Notes under the pieces: generated by a model
Database searches by the model: none
Seen by the model: only the letters and a program-made list of their open reading frames with translations
What the model was told of the DNA's origin: nothing
Shown: in pieces, positions 20,201 to 32,137 of the stretch
Numbering within the stretch: position 1 is the stretch's first letter
Layout: each line of letters starts with the position of its first letter
Position numbers and translations under genes: made by a program
DNA from: Yamagishiella unicocca
Taxonomy: Eukaryota; Chlorophyta; Chlorophyceae; Chlamydomonadales; Volvocaceae
Reading direction: 5' to 3'
Assembly (NCBI GenBank): GCA_003116995.1
Contig: BDSL01000112.1
Location: forward strand, 186,001-250,000
Length of the DNA: 64,000 bases

Positions 20201-21537
20201 GAATGACTACCGGCAAACCTGTGGAGGCGGCCTGATGCCAGCCACCAAGGGGGGGGTAAAGGGGTCATGTGGACCACATGTTGGGTTCCAGCCGAGGCCG
20301 GCAGCTCCACACTGCTGCTGGCCGCCCTGTGCATCGCACCATGTGGCATTGCCCTTTCGCCACATCAGACGACCACCGCCGCCCCTAACTCTTGCCACCA
20401 CTGGCCAACACAGCTCCTGAGGGTGTCGAGATCACTCGGTTGCACGACATGGGAAGCACCGAAGGGGTGGTAAAGGATGATCTCCGAGGGGGGACGGGAC
20501 GACCGTGCTTCTCCTCCTGTGTCCGATGCGCCGGGCTCCCCCCCAACCCCACCGGGCTCCCCCCGCCCCCCCACCGGACTCCCCCCCAACCCCACCGGGC
20601 TCCCCCCTCCACCCCCCCACCGGCTAAAACGGTTGCGTAAAACGGTTTTTATACACCCCCCCACTGGGCTTCCCCCCACCCCCCCACCGGGCATCCACGG
20701 GTCTCCCTCAAACCCCCCCCCACCGGCTAAAACGGTTGCGTAAAACGGTTTTTATACACCCGCCCACCGGGCTTCCCCCCACCCCCACACCGGCTAAAAC
20801 GGTTTGTAAAACGGTTTTTATACACACCCCCCCGGCTTCTCCCCCCCACCCACCCTCCGGCTGGCCCCGCAGGAGGTGAAGCACTGCGAGGGCAGCTTCT
20901 CGGAGCTGCGCTCCAGGGGCGCCCCGGACGAGGGGCCGGCGTACACGGACGGGGACTCCGCCTCGCAGGTAGGGGTGGAGGTGGAGGGGGGTAGCGGAGG
21001 TGGAGGGGGGCCGAAGGTGGAGGGGGGCCGGAGGTGGAGGGGGGGAGCGGAGGTGGAGGGGGGCCGGAGGTGGAGGGGGGCCGGAGGTGGAGGGGGGCCA
21101 GAGGTGGAGAGGGGGGTGGGGGTGGAGGTGAGGGCGGAGGGAGGGGCGGAGGGAGGGGGCGCAGGCGTTGGGGCGGGAGCTAGGGCCAGGGAGCAAAGGC
21201 AGGGAGCAAGGGTGGCAGGCTGGCAGGGGGCTGCAAGGAAACCCCGTGTACGAAAGAAGGGGGCAGGCTGGCAGGGGGCTGCAAGGAAATCCCGTGTACG
21301 AAAGAAGGGGGCAGGCTGGCAGGGGTTTCATTCAGGCGGGAGGCGTGGAGGGCTCCCCCGCATCCGCCTGCCCACCCACGACTCCACCTCACGCGCCCAC
21401 CCGCCGCTTCGGCCCCCCTTCCCACTCCCCACCTGGTGTCCCACCCCCCCAAAAAAAAGGTGTTTCAAGCGGTGGCCCCCGTGGGGCTCAAGCTGCTCCG
21501 GAACCGCAAGCTGGTGCTGCCCGGGGGCGCACACTAG
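17214..21537 (+). CDS. TIP41-like family protein (PP2A-type phosphatase/TOR pathway regulator)
   Basis: TIP41 proteins bind PP2A-family phosphatases or their partner TAP42/alpha4 and act in TOR nutrient signalling in yeast and plants. Exons: 17214-17308, 17405-17567, 17867-about 18091, 19008-19073, 19430-19584, 19980-20016, 20873-20968, 21460-21537 (about 304 residues). Family hallmarks in order: GWTIRTVTGPI, LPEMVFHINRVDLVH, ITFNALDALAGW, VQLTYDWTYTTPYT, ERDPILFYDE, IPLYESDLDDNGVCAVTVKL, RVMPRCWLVLLRLWVRVDG and RETRLFC. The 3' end of exon 3 is uncertain: the phase-compatible donor is a weak GTCACA, and a further small exon may lie between 18092 and 19007. Exon 5 is flanked by duplicated splice sites (see findings): using the upstream acceptor at 19397 adds 11 residues in frame. 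A 32-bp minisatellite starts about 100 bases after the stop. Confidence 0.9.
19397..19429 (+). promoter_or_regulatory. duplicated 3' splice site before TIP41-like exon 5
   Basis: GGCACGCAG followed by ATCCCGCTGTACGAATCGGA occurs twice, exactly 33 bases apart. Exon starts at 19397 or 19430 are therefore both possible and in frame. The shorter form matches the family; the longer form would repeat IPLYESDL. Confidence 0.75.
19576..19740 (+). repeat. tandem repeat of the exon 5 donor, five 5' splice site copies
   Basis: The junction TTCTGCAG/GTGAGGCGGCAGCTG (or TTTGCAG/GTGAGG) recurs with GT at 19585, 19617, 19653, 19689 and 19723. Only the first donor joins exon 6 in the family's frame. The fifth, 138 bases later, would also keep frame. 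Confidence 0.8.
19849..19872 (-). repeat. dispersed element family C, inverted copy 5 (TIP41-like intron 5)
   Basis: CGTGGATTCGCGGATTCTCT is the reverse complement of the family C core. It lies in the 3' part of a plus-strand intron. Confidence 0.7.
20115..20220 (+). repeat. dispersed element family A, copy 2 (TIP41-like intron 6)
   Basis: Contains GACGGGACAGGATAGCTGGC, GCATGGTCGTCGGACACCGA, GCATGCTGGAGCACTGGGA and ACTACCGGCAAACCTG. Forward in a plus-strand intron and close to its 5' splice site. Confidence 0.8.
20622..20825 (-). repeat. three inverted family A ends (TIP41-like intron 6)
   Basis: CGGCTAAAACGG followed by TTGCGTAAAACGGTTTTTAT occurs three times (near 20622, 20725 and 20790; the last is shortened). 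They are inverted relative to copy A2 in the same intron and lie toward its 3' splice site. Confidence 0.75.
20985..21135. repeat. G-rich about 17-bp tandem repeat (TIP41-like intron 7)
   Basis: Imperfect copies of GGGGGGCCGGAGGTGGA immediately after the exon 7 donor. G-rich on the sense strand. Confidence 0.65.
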
Positions 21538-21634
21538 GGGCCCGCACTGGCCGGCAGGCAGTCCGCCCCCCCTGGAGCGGGCAGGCAGCCCACAGGGCCC
21601 CAGGCACCAGCACGTCAGCAGGGAGGCGAATGCC

Positions 21635-22322
21635 GCTGGGGGGTCGTGGCAGCCCTGGTGGCGGCAGCTGGGGGGTCGTGGCAGCCCTGGTGGCAGCAGC
21701 TGGGGGGTCGTGGCAGCCCTGGTGGCAGCAGCTGGGGGGTCGTGGCAGCCCTGGTGGCGGCAGCTGGGGGGTCGTGGCAGCCCTGGTGGCAGCAGCTGGG
21801 GGGTCGTGGCAGCCCTGGTGGCAGCAGCTGGGGGGTGTGGCAGCTGGTGGCAGCCCTGGTGGCAGCAGCTGGGGGGTCGTGGCAGCCCTGGTGGCGGCAG
21901 CTGGGGGGTCGTGGCAGCCCTGGTGGCAGCAGCTGGGGGGTCGTGGCAGCCCTGGTGGCGGCAGCTGGGGGGTCGTGGCAGCCCTGGTGGCAGCAGCTGG
22001 GGGGTCGTGGCAGCCCTGGTGGCAGCAGCTGGGGGGTCGTGGCAGCCCTGGTGGCGGCAGCTGGGGGGTCGTGGCAGCCCTGGTGGCAGCAGCTGGGGGG
22101 TCGTGGCAGCCCTGGTGGCGGCAGCTGGGGGGTCGTGGCAGCCCTGGTGGCAGCAGCTGGGGGGTCGTGGCAGCCCTGGTGGCAGCAGCTGGGGGGTCGT
22201 GGCAGCCCTGGTGGCAGCAGCTGGGGGGTCGTGGCAGCCCTGGTGGCAGCAGCTGGGGGGTCGTGGCAGCCCTGGTGGCAGCAGCTGGGGGGTCGTGGCA
22301 ACCCTGGTGGCGGCAGCTGGGG
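21635..22322. repeat. 32-bp minisatellite downstream of the TIP41-like stop codon
   Basis: About 21 copies of a 32-base unit (GGGGGGTCGTGGCAGCCCTG plus GTGGCRGCAGCT). Because 32 is not a multiple of 3, the array is open in several frames and creates false long open frames. It starts about 100 bases after the stop, so it probably lies in the 3' UTR or just beyond. Confidence 0.9.
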
Positions 22323-24014
22323 GGCGGGGAAGCGGGCCGCGGCAGCAGCGGCGGGGGAAGTGGCGTGCCCGGTCGAGCTCTCGCCGTGTGTGCGCGTGCG
22401 TGTGCGTGTGTATGTGTGGCGCGTGTGTGGCGCCTGGCGGGGTTCGAGGGTGGGGCTGGGGTGGTGCGGACGAGGCGGCGGCTAAGGCTGGGGTGGGGGC
22501 TCGTGTTGACTAATGGCGGATGGTGGTGCGAAGCGGCGGGGAACCTGCGTGTGGCTGTGGTGAACCTGCTTGTGGCTGTCCTGAGGGCCGGCAAGCAGTC
22601 GGCGAAGGCCTCTTGTGGGGGGCAGGGGGCAGGGTGCGTGTCCCTGCCCAAACTACTTCCCAAAACGAAGATCCGGCCGCAGCCATGACCCCTCGTTTGC
22701 GTTCGGGCACAGCGTGTCGCCGCTGCAGCATACTTCTGTGTCGGCGTGGGGTGACTGCAGCAGCAGCAGCAGCATGATGCCTGAATGGAGTGAGGTAATG
22801 CCAGCAGCAGCAGCTTGATGCCTGAATGGAGTGAGGTACCGGTAATGCCAGCAGCAGCAGCCTGATGCCTAAATGGAGTGAGGTAATGCCAGCAGCAGCA
22901 AGAAGGAAAACTTCGTCTCGAGCCCGCACCGCTGGGTTCCGACCGCCAACGATCCCGCAGCCGCATGCATCTGCAGCCTGGGCGGGTGTATCCGGGTGGT
23001 GAGATGGGGATGCAGGACCGGCCGCTCCAGGGCTAACCAACTTTGTTACGCTCCGGGTAAGTATTTTATGATGTGGGTCATCCTTGTGGGCCTTATGGCG
23101 TCGGCACGGTACGCTGAGGGAGGGGACGCATGACGACATGTGGCGCCGCAACGGGGAGGGGTGGGGGGCGCTTGGAAGGCTAAGCTGGGCTCAGCAAGCC
23201 GGACGGGTGCAGTTTCTGAGATGAGTGGTTGGAAGGGAGGCCTACGCGGTTAGTTTCTAGGGAAAAGGTGGAGAGAACGATAAAGCTCGATGCCCGAGTG
23301 TGGGCGGCGAGGGAGGGGGCTTGACGTCGGCGTTGCGTCGGTCGGTTTGCCTCCTGCCCGACCTGCGGCCATCCGTTGTATCCGCTCCGGACAAAATGAG
23401 CACCGTGCGCTGCACGCAACAGTGTGAGACGCGTCGTGAAAAATAGGAGTCGCGTATCATACATCGGTGAAGAACTATGTCCCTGGCCGTTCCAATCCAT
23501 TTGAGTTCCGTAACTGACCAAGCATGGGGAAGTGTGCGATTATGGCAGGCTATAATCTTAAATTTTTCTGTGCGTTGCGATGGTGTTTTTTGGCATAAAG
23601 ACGGGTCAGCTGACTAACCGCCGCGTCAACTTGCTTCATCTTCTCCACCAAACCCGCCCCGTAGCCATGTTCCTAGCGCTGATAAAAACGTGCGTACCGT
23701 ATTTAACGTTGCCATACAATGAGTTTGCCTTCTTGCGCTCCGTCCACGGTAAAACACTGCTTGCAAAGCAATTGACTCTGGTGATCAACACAATACGACG
23801 TAAGAAATCAGTAATCGGATAGTTGCTATATTCGTTAAGGGCCTGGCCCAATCATGGAGGCCCGCCAAGGGCTTTGTACGGCATTTACCTCCGAGACTGC
23901 TGTATGCTCGACGAGTGGGCCAGTTAGGAAGAGCCGCAGTATGTAGGTAGGCTTAGCACTTGTTACGCCGCGTCTATATCACTAGTCGGGGAGTTGTCGT
24001 TTGCCCACATTGTA
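22323..24014. other. intergenic stretch, no gene recognised
   Basis: The left part has a GT-rich run (22383-22440) and three roughly 45-base repeats containing (CAG)n and CCTGAATGGAGTGAGGTA (22756-22900). From about 23170 the sequence has lower GC and no repeats, as in other presumed promoter regions of this window. Confidence 0.45.
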
Positions 24015-24869
24015 ATGCCTCTACTCCCAACGCCGAGGCGACGCGGTGGCTCCATCCGCGGTGTCTGCCAGTCGCCGATACTTCTTGGAGGTATATGTCT
24101 CATAGCGACGGCTTTGTTAGTCCTCGTAGTATCTCAGTCCTACCTGTCGCCATCATCAAAATTCCGACTGAGCCAACTTCAAGCTAGTGTACATCTCTCT
24201 GGACTTCAAAATGTTGCTGATTCACAAAAGCGCCCGCCTCCTGGCCCCCGGGCTCCAATAGAAACGTTCGCCACGATATTCCATGCGGAACTAAAAGAAC
24301 GCTTCAAGTTCACGCAAGGCAGCGACAAGGCCCTCGTTGTAGACCTGGTCAAAACGCTAATGAACATGGAGTCCGTGGGCATTACGAATGTTGTCTTCTC
24401 GAGCCCGTGGGAGTGGTTTCAGCCCGAGGAGAACGGGGGAGTCCGATACGATTACCTGGAGCTTGTTGCTTCTAGCGCCTGCAACAACACCAACATGAAG
24501 GTGTGGCTTCTACGTTGCTTCCCTCTTGCCGTGTTGTGCGGGGCTTCTGCAAAACTGGACCTGCCCGGTCCCCCAGTCCCCTGGGGGTCGCGTTGGGGCA
24601 GTTCCGGAGGTCCCCAGGCCGGTCCGAACAGGTGTGGCGTCATCTCCTTCCCCTCCCCCACCCCGCCTCACCTCCACCCCGCCTGATGTGAAGCGACGGT
24701 CAAACTGCTTGACATGCAACCCACAGCCTGCACGTCGCTGACGTGCGCAGGTTGCCTTCATCTTGGATATGGTTCGCGCGCCCGCCTGGGTATTCGACAA
24801 GTGGCTTGACGCCAAGGCAATGGACAGGTAACAGGGACCGCAGGGGCAATTGCTGCTGCTGCTGCTGCA

Positions 24870-24900
<31 letters not shown>

Positions 24901-27900
24901 TTGCTGCTGCTGCCACCTGCCCCACAGCATCACGTGCAGTTGCAACGCCGCCATGCACGACCCCCCGCATCCCCTCCCACATGTGCCCATGTGTAGTACG
25001 TCACGACATGCCACCCGAGGCATAACCCCCTCCCCTCATCACACGGTCAATGGTTTTCATGCCACCCCCTCATCACGCGGCTGACGGCGGCCGGTTCCCT
25101 CTCCTCTTCACATTTCGTGTCCATCGGTTCCCCTCTCCTCCCCCGCGCAGCCACGGCCGGCAGTACCAGCTGCTGTCCTGGTTCCACCAGGATGCCAACA
25201 AGATGGCCCTGGAGGTGCTGGGGTCGGTGGTGGTGCAGCTCGTCACAAAATACCCCGGCTGTGTAACTGCCGTACAGCCGGCCTACAACAACGAGTACGA
25301 GGTAGGTGCCGGGGGCGGGGGGGGGAGAACAAACACAAGGCCTCAAAGAAGCGGGAGGGGTGTGAGGAAAGCCCGTGCAATAGAAGCGGGGGTGCGGGGT
25401 GGATTGTCCGAGTGTGCGGCAGATGGTGCCCCGGCCTGCTTCGCCGCCACCAGGACTAGCCCAGCCAGTTGCAATGCGTTCGCCTGCGGTCGTACTATGT
25501 ACGACTGCGTACGGCTATGCACATAATACGGCCTGCTCCACCTCACAATACGGCCTGCTCCACCTCATAATACGGCCTGCTCCACCTCAGGATGAGCCGC
25601 TTCCTCCTTCCCTCGGCACCTCCCTCCCCTCCACATCGTTCATCTGTCCAGCCGCTCCCGCACAGGGCAGGCGTTGTGTGTATGCAAGCGGTGCAGGAAT
25701 CACCGCCCTGCCCTTCCCCCCCTGCCTCCTCCCCTGCCTCCTTCCCATTAAACCTCCCCAGGCCAAGTACACACAGGAGCATGACTGCTACCAGGACTAC
25801 TCTATACCAGCGGTGCGGGGGCAGGAGGGGGGGGAGAGTCCGTAAGGGGACTGCGAGCGGGCGGGCGGGTGGGCGGGTGGGCGGGGCCCCACCGTATGAG
25901 GTTAGTGTGGTGCTTCTCCCGCCACCCTGTATGTGTTTTAGCTTCCCCTGTCACCCCCCGTGTGTTTTGCCCCCCAGGTGTCGGCCTTCCGTCAGTGGCT
26001 TCAGGCTCGCAGCCCCCAGCTGGAGGACATCAACGGGCGGTGGGGGTCGAGCTTCAAGTCGTGGGAGGAGGTGTCGCCGCCGGTGCTGGAGGCGGGCAGC
26101 TTCCTGGGGGCGGACATGCAGTCCAGGTGGGGGTGTGAGAGGAGACCCGTGGGTCGGCACTGAAAAGTGAAACCGGTGGCAATAATCCAGGTAGCGGCCG
26201 TGAGGGTGGAAGGGGGGAGGGGCACAGCGAGGAAACAAGTGTACACGGAAACCTAGCCGGAGCATAGTTCGGGACGCACATTTGGGGTGGAGGGCTGGTG
26301 GATTGACATGAAACCCGTGGGTAGGCACTTGAAGAGAGATGGGTAAAATTGACTAAAGAAAGGGGGCCGGGGGCGGGGGAGGGTTCACGCCGGAGAAGTG
26401 AAGTACTGGGTAGCGAGGAACATTCTTAAGGCTGTTGCTGCAACTGACCACTGGTAGCGCCAGCCAACCAACGTCCCTGCGGCCCCCCAATCCCCTAAAA
26501 CCCTAAAACCCTACATCCTCTTCCCCCTCCCCCCCGCGCCGCTCCGCGCCGTTCCCCGGACAGGTACTGGGACTTCCTCAAGTTCCGTGAGATGTACGGC
26601 TCGGGCGTGCTCAACCGCGCTTGCTCCGCCGTACAAGCGTCCGGCGCGGCCTGCTTCCACCACGTGCCCGAGATCTTCACGGTGCTGGTGGCGGTGTACG
26701 GCACCACCATGTTCAAACACATCGCCGCCAGCCCCAACACCGACTTCATCATCGTGGATTCCAGCTTCTTCACGCCGTACGGAACCATCATGAGCTCGGC
26801 AAAGTGAGCCCAGTCCATTTCCCCCCCCTTAAAAACACCCAGTCCATTTCCCCCCGCCTTAAAAACACCCAGTCCATTTCCCCCCGCCTTAAAAACGCAT
26901 CCACACGCGCACTGACCCTACCGGACAAATTGATGTACGAGTTGATTGATATGCGCGCCCGGGCCTACCGACCGGGCCTACCGACCGGGCCCACCGACCG
27001 GGCCTACCGACCGCCCACCCCAATCCTAGCCTAGGCCAGCAACACATCGCACCCCACGCCCCATACATCCCCTCCACCCAAAACTGCTTCCCTCGCTCTG
27101 GGTGGTTTAAAACTTACACACGCTCTCGCGGATTTACACCCTTACCCCTCAAACTCCACAACTTCCGAAACTGTTCGCCACAACCTCCGAAACTGTTCGC
27201 CGGTTCAAATTTTGCTCTCCGCTTCTTATGTCGCGTAACCCGGCCTTCCCCCCACCCCGGATTCTCTTATGAAACCCCCCACCCCGGCTCCCAAACCCGC
27301 CCACCCTTTTCACCCCGCACCTCAGGCTGCGACTCTCCCTCTCGGCGGCCCAGTCGTACGGCAAGCCCGTACATCTCGGCGCGACCGTACAGCAATTCGT
27401 CAGCCTGGACCTGCTCACGTCCAGCTTCCGCCATGCGCTGCTGGCTGGCGCCTCGGGGGTGGGCGTCACCAACTGGCTGCCTCACCTCAGCCTCAACGCC
27501 TCCCTCATGGCCGCCATGCACCCACTGGAACGGCAGCTGCCGGCGGCGGCGGCGGCGGCGGAGGGGGGGGCGGCGGAGGGGGGGACGGCGGTGGGGGCGG
27601 AGGGGACGGCGGTGGCGGCGGTGGAGGGGGGGGCGGAAGCGGTCGTCATCTGCGACCCCGGCGCCCCCACCGAGTTAGTGGGGGTGTTCATACACCTGGA
27701 CTCATGTGCCGCATGGCATGGGCTGCAGGTAACGGCCCGGGGGGGGGGCGCGAGGGAGGGTTGCTAGGGTTTTGAGGGGCTTGAGGGGCTTGAGGGCTTG
27801 AGGGTGTATAGGTGGGGGATGGGGTGTGGGGTTGGCCGCAGGGGTGGGTTCCCGGGTGGGGGGCCTGCAGGCCGCGGGTGCGGGCGGCGTCGGACGTGAG

Positions 27901-29447
27901 AAGGCTGGTTGAAAACAGTGAATGCACCCAAGCGATGGTGGGGGGGAGATGGGGACAGGGGTTTGTTTCGGAGCTGCTGTTGGAGGTGAAGGAAGGGGCA
28001 GCAAGCGAACCCGCCCGCCGTAAATACCGGTAACACCGGAGAAGGGACCAGGACCTCGGACCACCAGTCTTACTAGCCTTTTAGCCAGTGGGAGAGGAAC
28101 CCTACAAGCTTCAAGTCTTGCCAACCGCCCCACCCTCCCGCTCCCCTTTTCCCTTTTCCTCCCTAAACCCTGCCTCCCCCCTTGTCGCACCCCCGGCGCC
28201 TCTTTCCGCAACCGCAGTGGGGCGGTCCCAGCAAGGATCCCTTGCATGACTTCATGCAGGTGGGTAACTAGGGTTTAGGGTTTGGGCCTGGCTATCCTTA
28301 GCGGTTGGACTTGGGGGCTTTGATAAGAGAATCCGCGAATCCACGGCCGACAAACCGAGGGCGGTGAAGGTGACGGTCCGGTGGCGCGCCAAAGAGCGGG
28401 AGCGGAGGACTTGGGGGGGGGACGGTGGTGGTGGTGGTGGTGGTGGTGGTGGTGATGGCTCCTTCTGGTCACGCCACCAGCGGACCCTGCTACTGCCAGC
28501 TGCCCGCCGAACGTGCAGTAGCTGGCTCCCGCGAGAGAGCGCGCGACCCCTCAACCCCTGAACCCGCAGGACTGAACCCTAGGCCCACTCACACACCCCT
28601 CGCAGCCCACAACAGCTGCCCCCCCAACCGTCTATCCTAACCCGTTTTACTTCGTACACGGGTCTTCCTTCGTACACGGGTTTTCCGTCGTACATGGGTT
28701 TTCCTTCGTACACGGGTCTTCCTTGCCCCCCTCCTCCCCCCTAATCCGCTACACTTCCCACGTCGAGTAACCGGTTCTTTCCTGTAACCCCCCATAATCC
28801 GCCCTGTCCTGTAACCGGTTCTTTTCTGTAACGCCCCCACCCTCCCATATTCCACCTCCCACACCGTCTGTCCTAATCAGGACCTGGCCGACCGCCTAGC
28901 CACCGACTGTGGGCCCCAGGCGGCCGTCTTCCTGGAGTTTGACCGCCTGATGACCGCACTGCCCTCCCTGGACCGGATTATTTTCGTGGAGCCGCTGGTG
29001 CTGTTGGGAGACGCCGAGGTGCGTCGGCCCTCCCCGACACCTCCCTCCCTCTCAGCTCCGCCTTCTATGTCGTGTACACGGGGTTCCTCGCCGCACACAC
29101 CCTGGAGCCGACGCTATTCCGTACACACCTCCGAGCACACATATCTCAACTGCACTCGGATCCCCCAAACCCTGACCCAGCAAACCCTGATCCCCCAAGC
29201 CCTGATGCCCCAGACCCTGATCCCCCAAACCCTGATCCCCCAAACCTGATCCCCCAAACCCTGACCCAGCAAACCTGACTCGGCAAACCCTGATCCCAGC
29301 AAACCCCGAACCCCGTCCCCCAAACCAACGCAGTTCGCGGCGTACTCCCTGGCCAAGGCCGCCGTCGTGGCCATGCCACACGAGCTTCTGCCCTTCCCTG
29401 TCAACGAGTCCGGCGGAGTACGACTGGCTATCCTGCAGGACCTGTAA
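24015..29447 (+). CDS. membrane-anchored glycoside-hydrolase-like protein (clan GH-A, GH42-like)
   Basis: Ten exons: 24015-24500, 24751-24827, 25151-25301, 25762-25812, 25978-26126, 26564-26803, 27326-27728, 28218-28259, 28881-29018, 29334-29447, giving 616 residues. After a basic head (PTPRRRGG), residues about 23-43 are hydrophobic, suggesting a type II signal anchor with the enzyme domain in the lumen or outside. The body reads like a beta-galactosidase-type TIM barrel: FSSPWEWFQPEENG (strand with Trp/Glu), AFILDMVRAPAWV, then AVQPAYNNEYE, where Asn-Glu (about 235-236) fits the clan GH-A acid/base motif, then YWDFLKFREMYGSG, and ALLAGASGVGVTNWL as a late barrel strand. I see no obvious Glu at the expected nucleophile strand (YGKPVHLGATVQQF). 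An alanine/glycine-rich low-complexity insert lies at about residues 454-490. Family assignment comes from motif reading, not a search; substrate unknown. Confidence 0.72.
25521..25590. repeat. 22-bp tandem repeat, GH-like intron 3
   Basis: Three copies of a unit like AATACGGCCTGCTCCACCTC in the 3' half of the intron. Confidence 0.75.
26137..26176 (+). repeat. dispersed element family D, forward copy (GH-like intron 5)
   Basis: GAGAGGAGACCCGTGGGTCG followed by GCACTGAAAAGTGAAACC, about 10 bases after the 5' splice site. A weaker copy is near 26309. Confidence 0.7.
26493..26514 (-). repeat. telomere-like repeat (GH-like intron 5)
   Basis: CCCTAAAACCCTAAAACCCT is about 2.5 units of TTTTAGGG on the minus strand, about 50 bases before the 3' splice site. 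Confidence 0.75.
26819..26900. repeat. 29-bp tandem repeat, GH-like intron 6
   Basis: Three copies of a unit containing CCTTAAAAACACCCAGTCCA, starting just after the 5' splice site. Confidence 0.75.
28321..28380 (+). repeat. dispersed element family C, copy 6 (GH-like intron 8)
   Basis: Begins GAGAATCCGCGAATCCACGG and continues to GGCGGTGAAGGTGACGGTCC. Matches the LysRS intron 15 copy over about 54 bases. Forward and in the 5' part of the intron; inverted CACGGGTCTTCC-type modules follow at 28655-28725. Confidence 0.85.
29154..29292. repeat. 15-bp tandem repeat, GH-like intron 9
   Basis: About nine imperfect copies of CCCCCAAACCCTGAT. Confidence 0.75.
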
Positions 29448-32137
29448 GGCCCTTGGACGAGGGCAGGGTGCAAATGTGGATTTGCCACCGCGCGCTGCCG
29501 TACAGTTGAGAAAGCGCGGGGAGTGGGGGGCGCGGGGGCGCTCCGCTAGGTTGCTGGGTTGGGTACGTTGGTGTACGACAGGCGGCATGTCGTGAAATTG
29601 TCGGTTGAAGGTGGTTATGTACGGCACTTAATGCGGTTGAGCCCCTCCCTCTTCGGCTCGTCCCCCACTCTGCCCCGCGTCCCTAACACGGGCCCCCGTC
29701 CTTTGGTGCGGGCTTTTGTGGCGGCTTCTAGTGCTAGGGGACGACGGTTGTGGCGGTGGTGGTGGTGGTGGCAGCGGTGGTAGTGACGGCGGCGGTGGTG
29801 GTGGTGGCGGCGGTGGTGGTGGTGGCGGTGGCCGGACCTTCGTACATACCTCAAGGAATGGGCTTAGGATGCATGATTGCGAACGGGTTGTGGGTGAGGC
29901 GCCGCAAGGCGCGTTGGTCGCTGTGGGGTACCGCCTAGAAACGCAAGGTACCGGTACCCACGGTTGCACGTGTTCTAACCTTGGGGAGGAGCTGGGGAAT
30001 CGGGCGTGGTGGAGGGGGGGGCTGAGAGAGGGAAAATTCGTTTGCCGAAGAAGGATTGACTGCTCAAGCAACCCAGGTCCCCCCCTCCCCACAAGGCGTC
30101 CTAGCAATTGCCGACCCACGGGGCTTTCCTCGCAAACCCCGAAAGGGGATCCCCCCGGGGCCTCCCGCGGGGGAGGGTGGTAGGAAACCCGTTGGGGGGG
30201 GCGCCGTGGGAGGTGTGTACGGCAATGTAGGCAGTGCACATGCACCATACGCGGGGCATGTGCACGCGCGCTCGCAGAGCTGGCCGTATGGTTAGCGCGC
30301 TGTCGCTCCAGGGGGGGGGTAAAATTATTATTTATACGCGAATCCACGGCCGACACTGCGGGCATCGCGACGGCCGGGACCGATAGGGAGCCCGCTACTC
30401 GTCCCGGCGAGGGGGGATGGGAGGCGTAGCGAGGGGGCAATTGCTCCCGATGTGCTTGCGTGTGGGTGTGTTTAATAAGCCCCACCAGTGCAGTACGGCG
30501 CCGTACAGGTGGTATTTGCGGTGGCATTGTGCTCCGTGAGAGCGGGCGCGCGCGTGTGTGTGTGTTTTGGTCGTCGGGGGGGAGGCATCAGGTGTGTGTT
30601 TTGGTCGTTGCTGTGGGGACCTGGCGGAGGGGCATCAGAGGAAACCCGTGGGGAGGGGGAGGGGGTCAGTTCCGTGCCATCGATGAACGGACGGACGGAC
30701 GGATGGGGCTAATGGCTGGGACGAGCAATGACGAGCGACACACCGCCACAGGCGCGACCGTGGTTATATGTGCATCCTTTGCATACGACAATGCGTACGA
30801 CTGTGTCGTACCGGTGTTGCAGCGATGTGCGGCCCTGCCTGTGACCCTTTCCTTTCTGGGGTTTTATTCCAGCGCTGACGAGCTCACGACGCGACGACGA
30901 ACCTCGCCGCTAGTGGTAACAGTTACGACTTTCTCCCGGAGGAGGCGGCCGGAGGAGGCGGGCTTACATAATACATATGGTACTGGTGCCTTCATCAGGC
31001 GGTCTGAGTGCGCGTTATCGTAGACTGGGATGGGCATTATCGCTGAAACTTGGAGCGCCGAAGCGTGCCAAAGCGGGAGTCGATTTAGCGCTGAGCTAAA
31101 GCGCGTGTGCTCGTGCCTTTTTTTCTTGTCTAGCCGAGCCTGACGCTGACCGCGCGCAGCTGCCCTGCCCCAAACGGAAAGACCGCCGACGCACTTCCCA
31201 AACCTGGCGCGGCCTCTTTCCCCTCCGTCCAACCCAAACCTCCGGACCTCCGATAAGAACGTAGGCCATAGGGGGTGCGTAGGCAGCTTGGGTCTCGAAA
31301 GCATCGTGTTCGTACGATGTATGCGACGCGACGGGAGGGAAAAAAGAGAAAGGAAAGCAAGCGGTAAAAAGGCTCCGTGCGTGCGTCAGGTGACTAGGCG
31401 TGTACCTTCAACTTATCCGGGCACGTGGGACCCCCGGGCGCTGCGTGGCGCCCTCCTGGACGTGCTGCCAGGAGGTGGCAGGCAAAAAAACAGGGAGGTG
31501 AAGACAGGGAGCAAAGAGGGGCGCTAAGGGCACAAAGAGTGTGGTTGCTTCCCAAAGAGTGGCAGGATTTAGCGGTGTTTCTGAGGTGTTTCAAAACGTC
31601 CCGGCGCACCAAGCTTTGTGACGTTGGTCCACAAGGCATGGAGGATGATTCACAGGACGAGCTGGGATCCCTTTCCGCGTCCGGAAGTGCGTGCCCTCTC
31701 CTGCCCTCTGTACGGGAAGAGCAGTATCGTGTAGGTTGGTAAAACTTTTCGGAGCCAATTCGGTTGGTAAAACTTTTACTCGAACACGTCCACATATAGG
31801 GAAGCAGTCACGGATAGCCATATCGTAGCTTGGACGCCACTTTAACTGCAAGCGCTGGCCGGTGTTGATTGCCCATTTGCGTCTTCTGTCCACCGATCCT
31901 CTTTTTAAAGCATCGATACTGTGTACCGCTTCCTACAACAAAAGGCGTTGCTCTGCTTTACTTTTGGCGATAAGTAATCTACGTGGCTAGCTCGGAGACC
32001 GGGACACGGTTCTGTGCGAGTGAAGGAGTCAGATCATACGGAGCAACGCCTTGTCACATTGAGTTGGCAACCCTCGTCACGAAGGTGCTCTGCAGCGGAG
32101 GCCAAAATAAGCGCGCCAAATTTGAAGCCCTTTGGCA
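29448..32137. other. intergenic stretch between GH-like gene and HAT1
   Basis: The left half is repeat-rich: (GGTGGT)n at 29745-29835, a partial family C module at 30336-30356 and a D-like module near 30104 (minus). From about 30850 to 32137 the sequence is of ordinary composition; the minus-strand frame at 30864-31304 has no recognisable domain. The HAT1 promoter should lie near the right end. Confidence 0.45.

Noticed and set aside
21168..22966. Several open frames of 280-545 codons on both strands
   Set aside because: They run through a 32-bp tandem repeat, which keeps several frames open; the same DNA holds the TIP41-like gene's end.
30864..31304. 146-codon open frame (minus)
   Set aside because: No recognisable domain, no splice-linked neighbours; the likely promoter-side DNA before HAT1 has ordinary composition.
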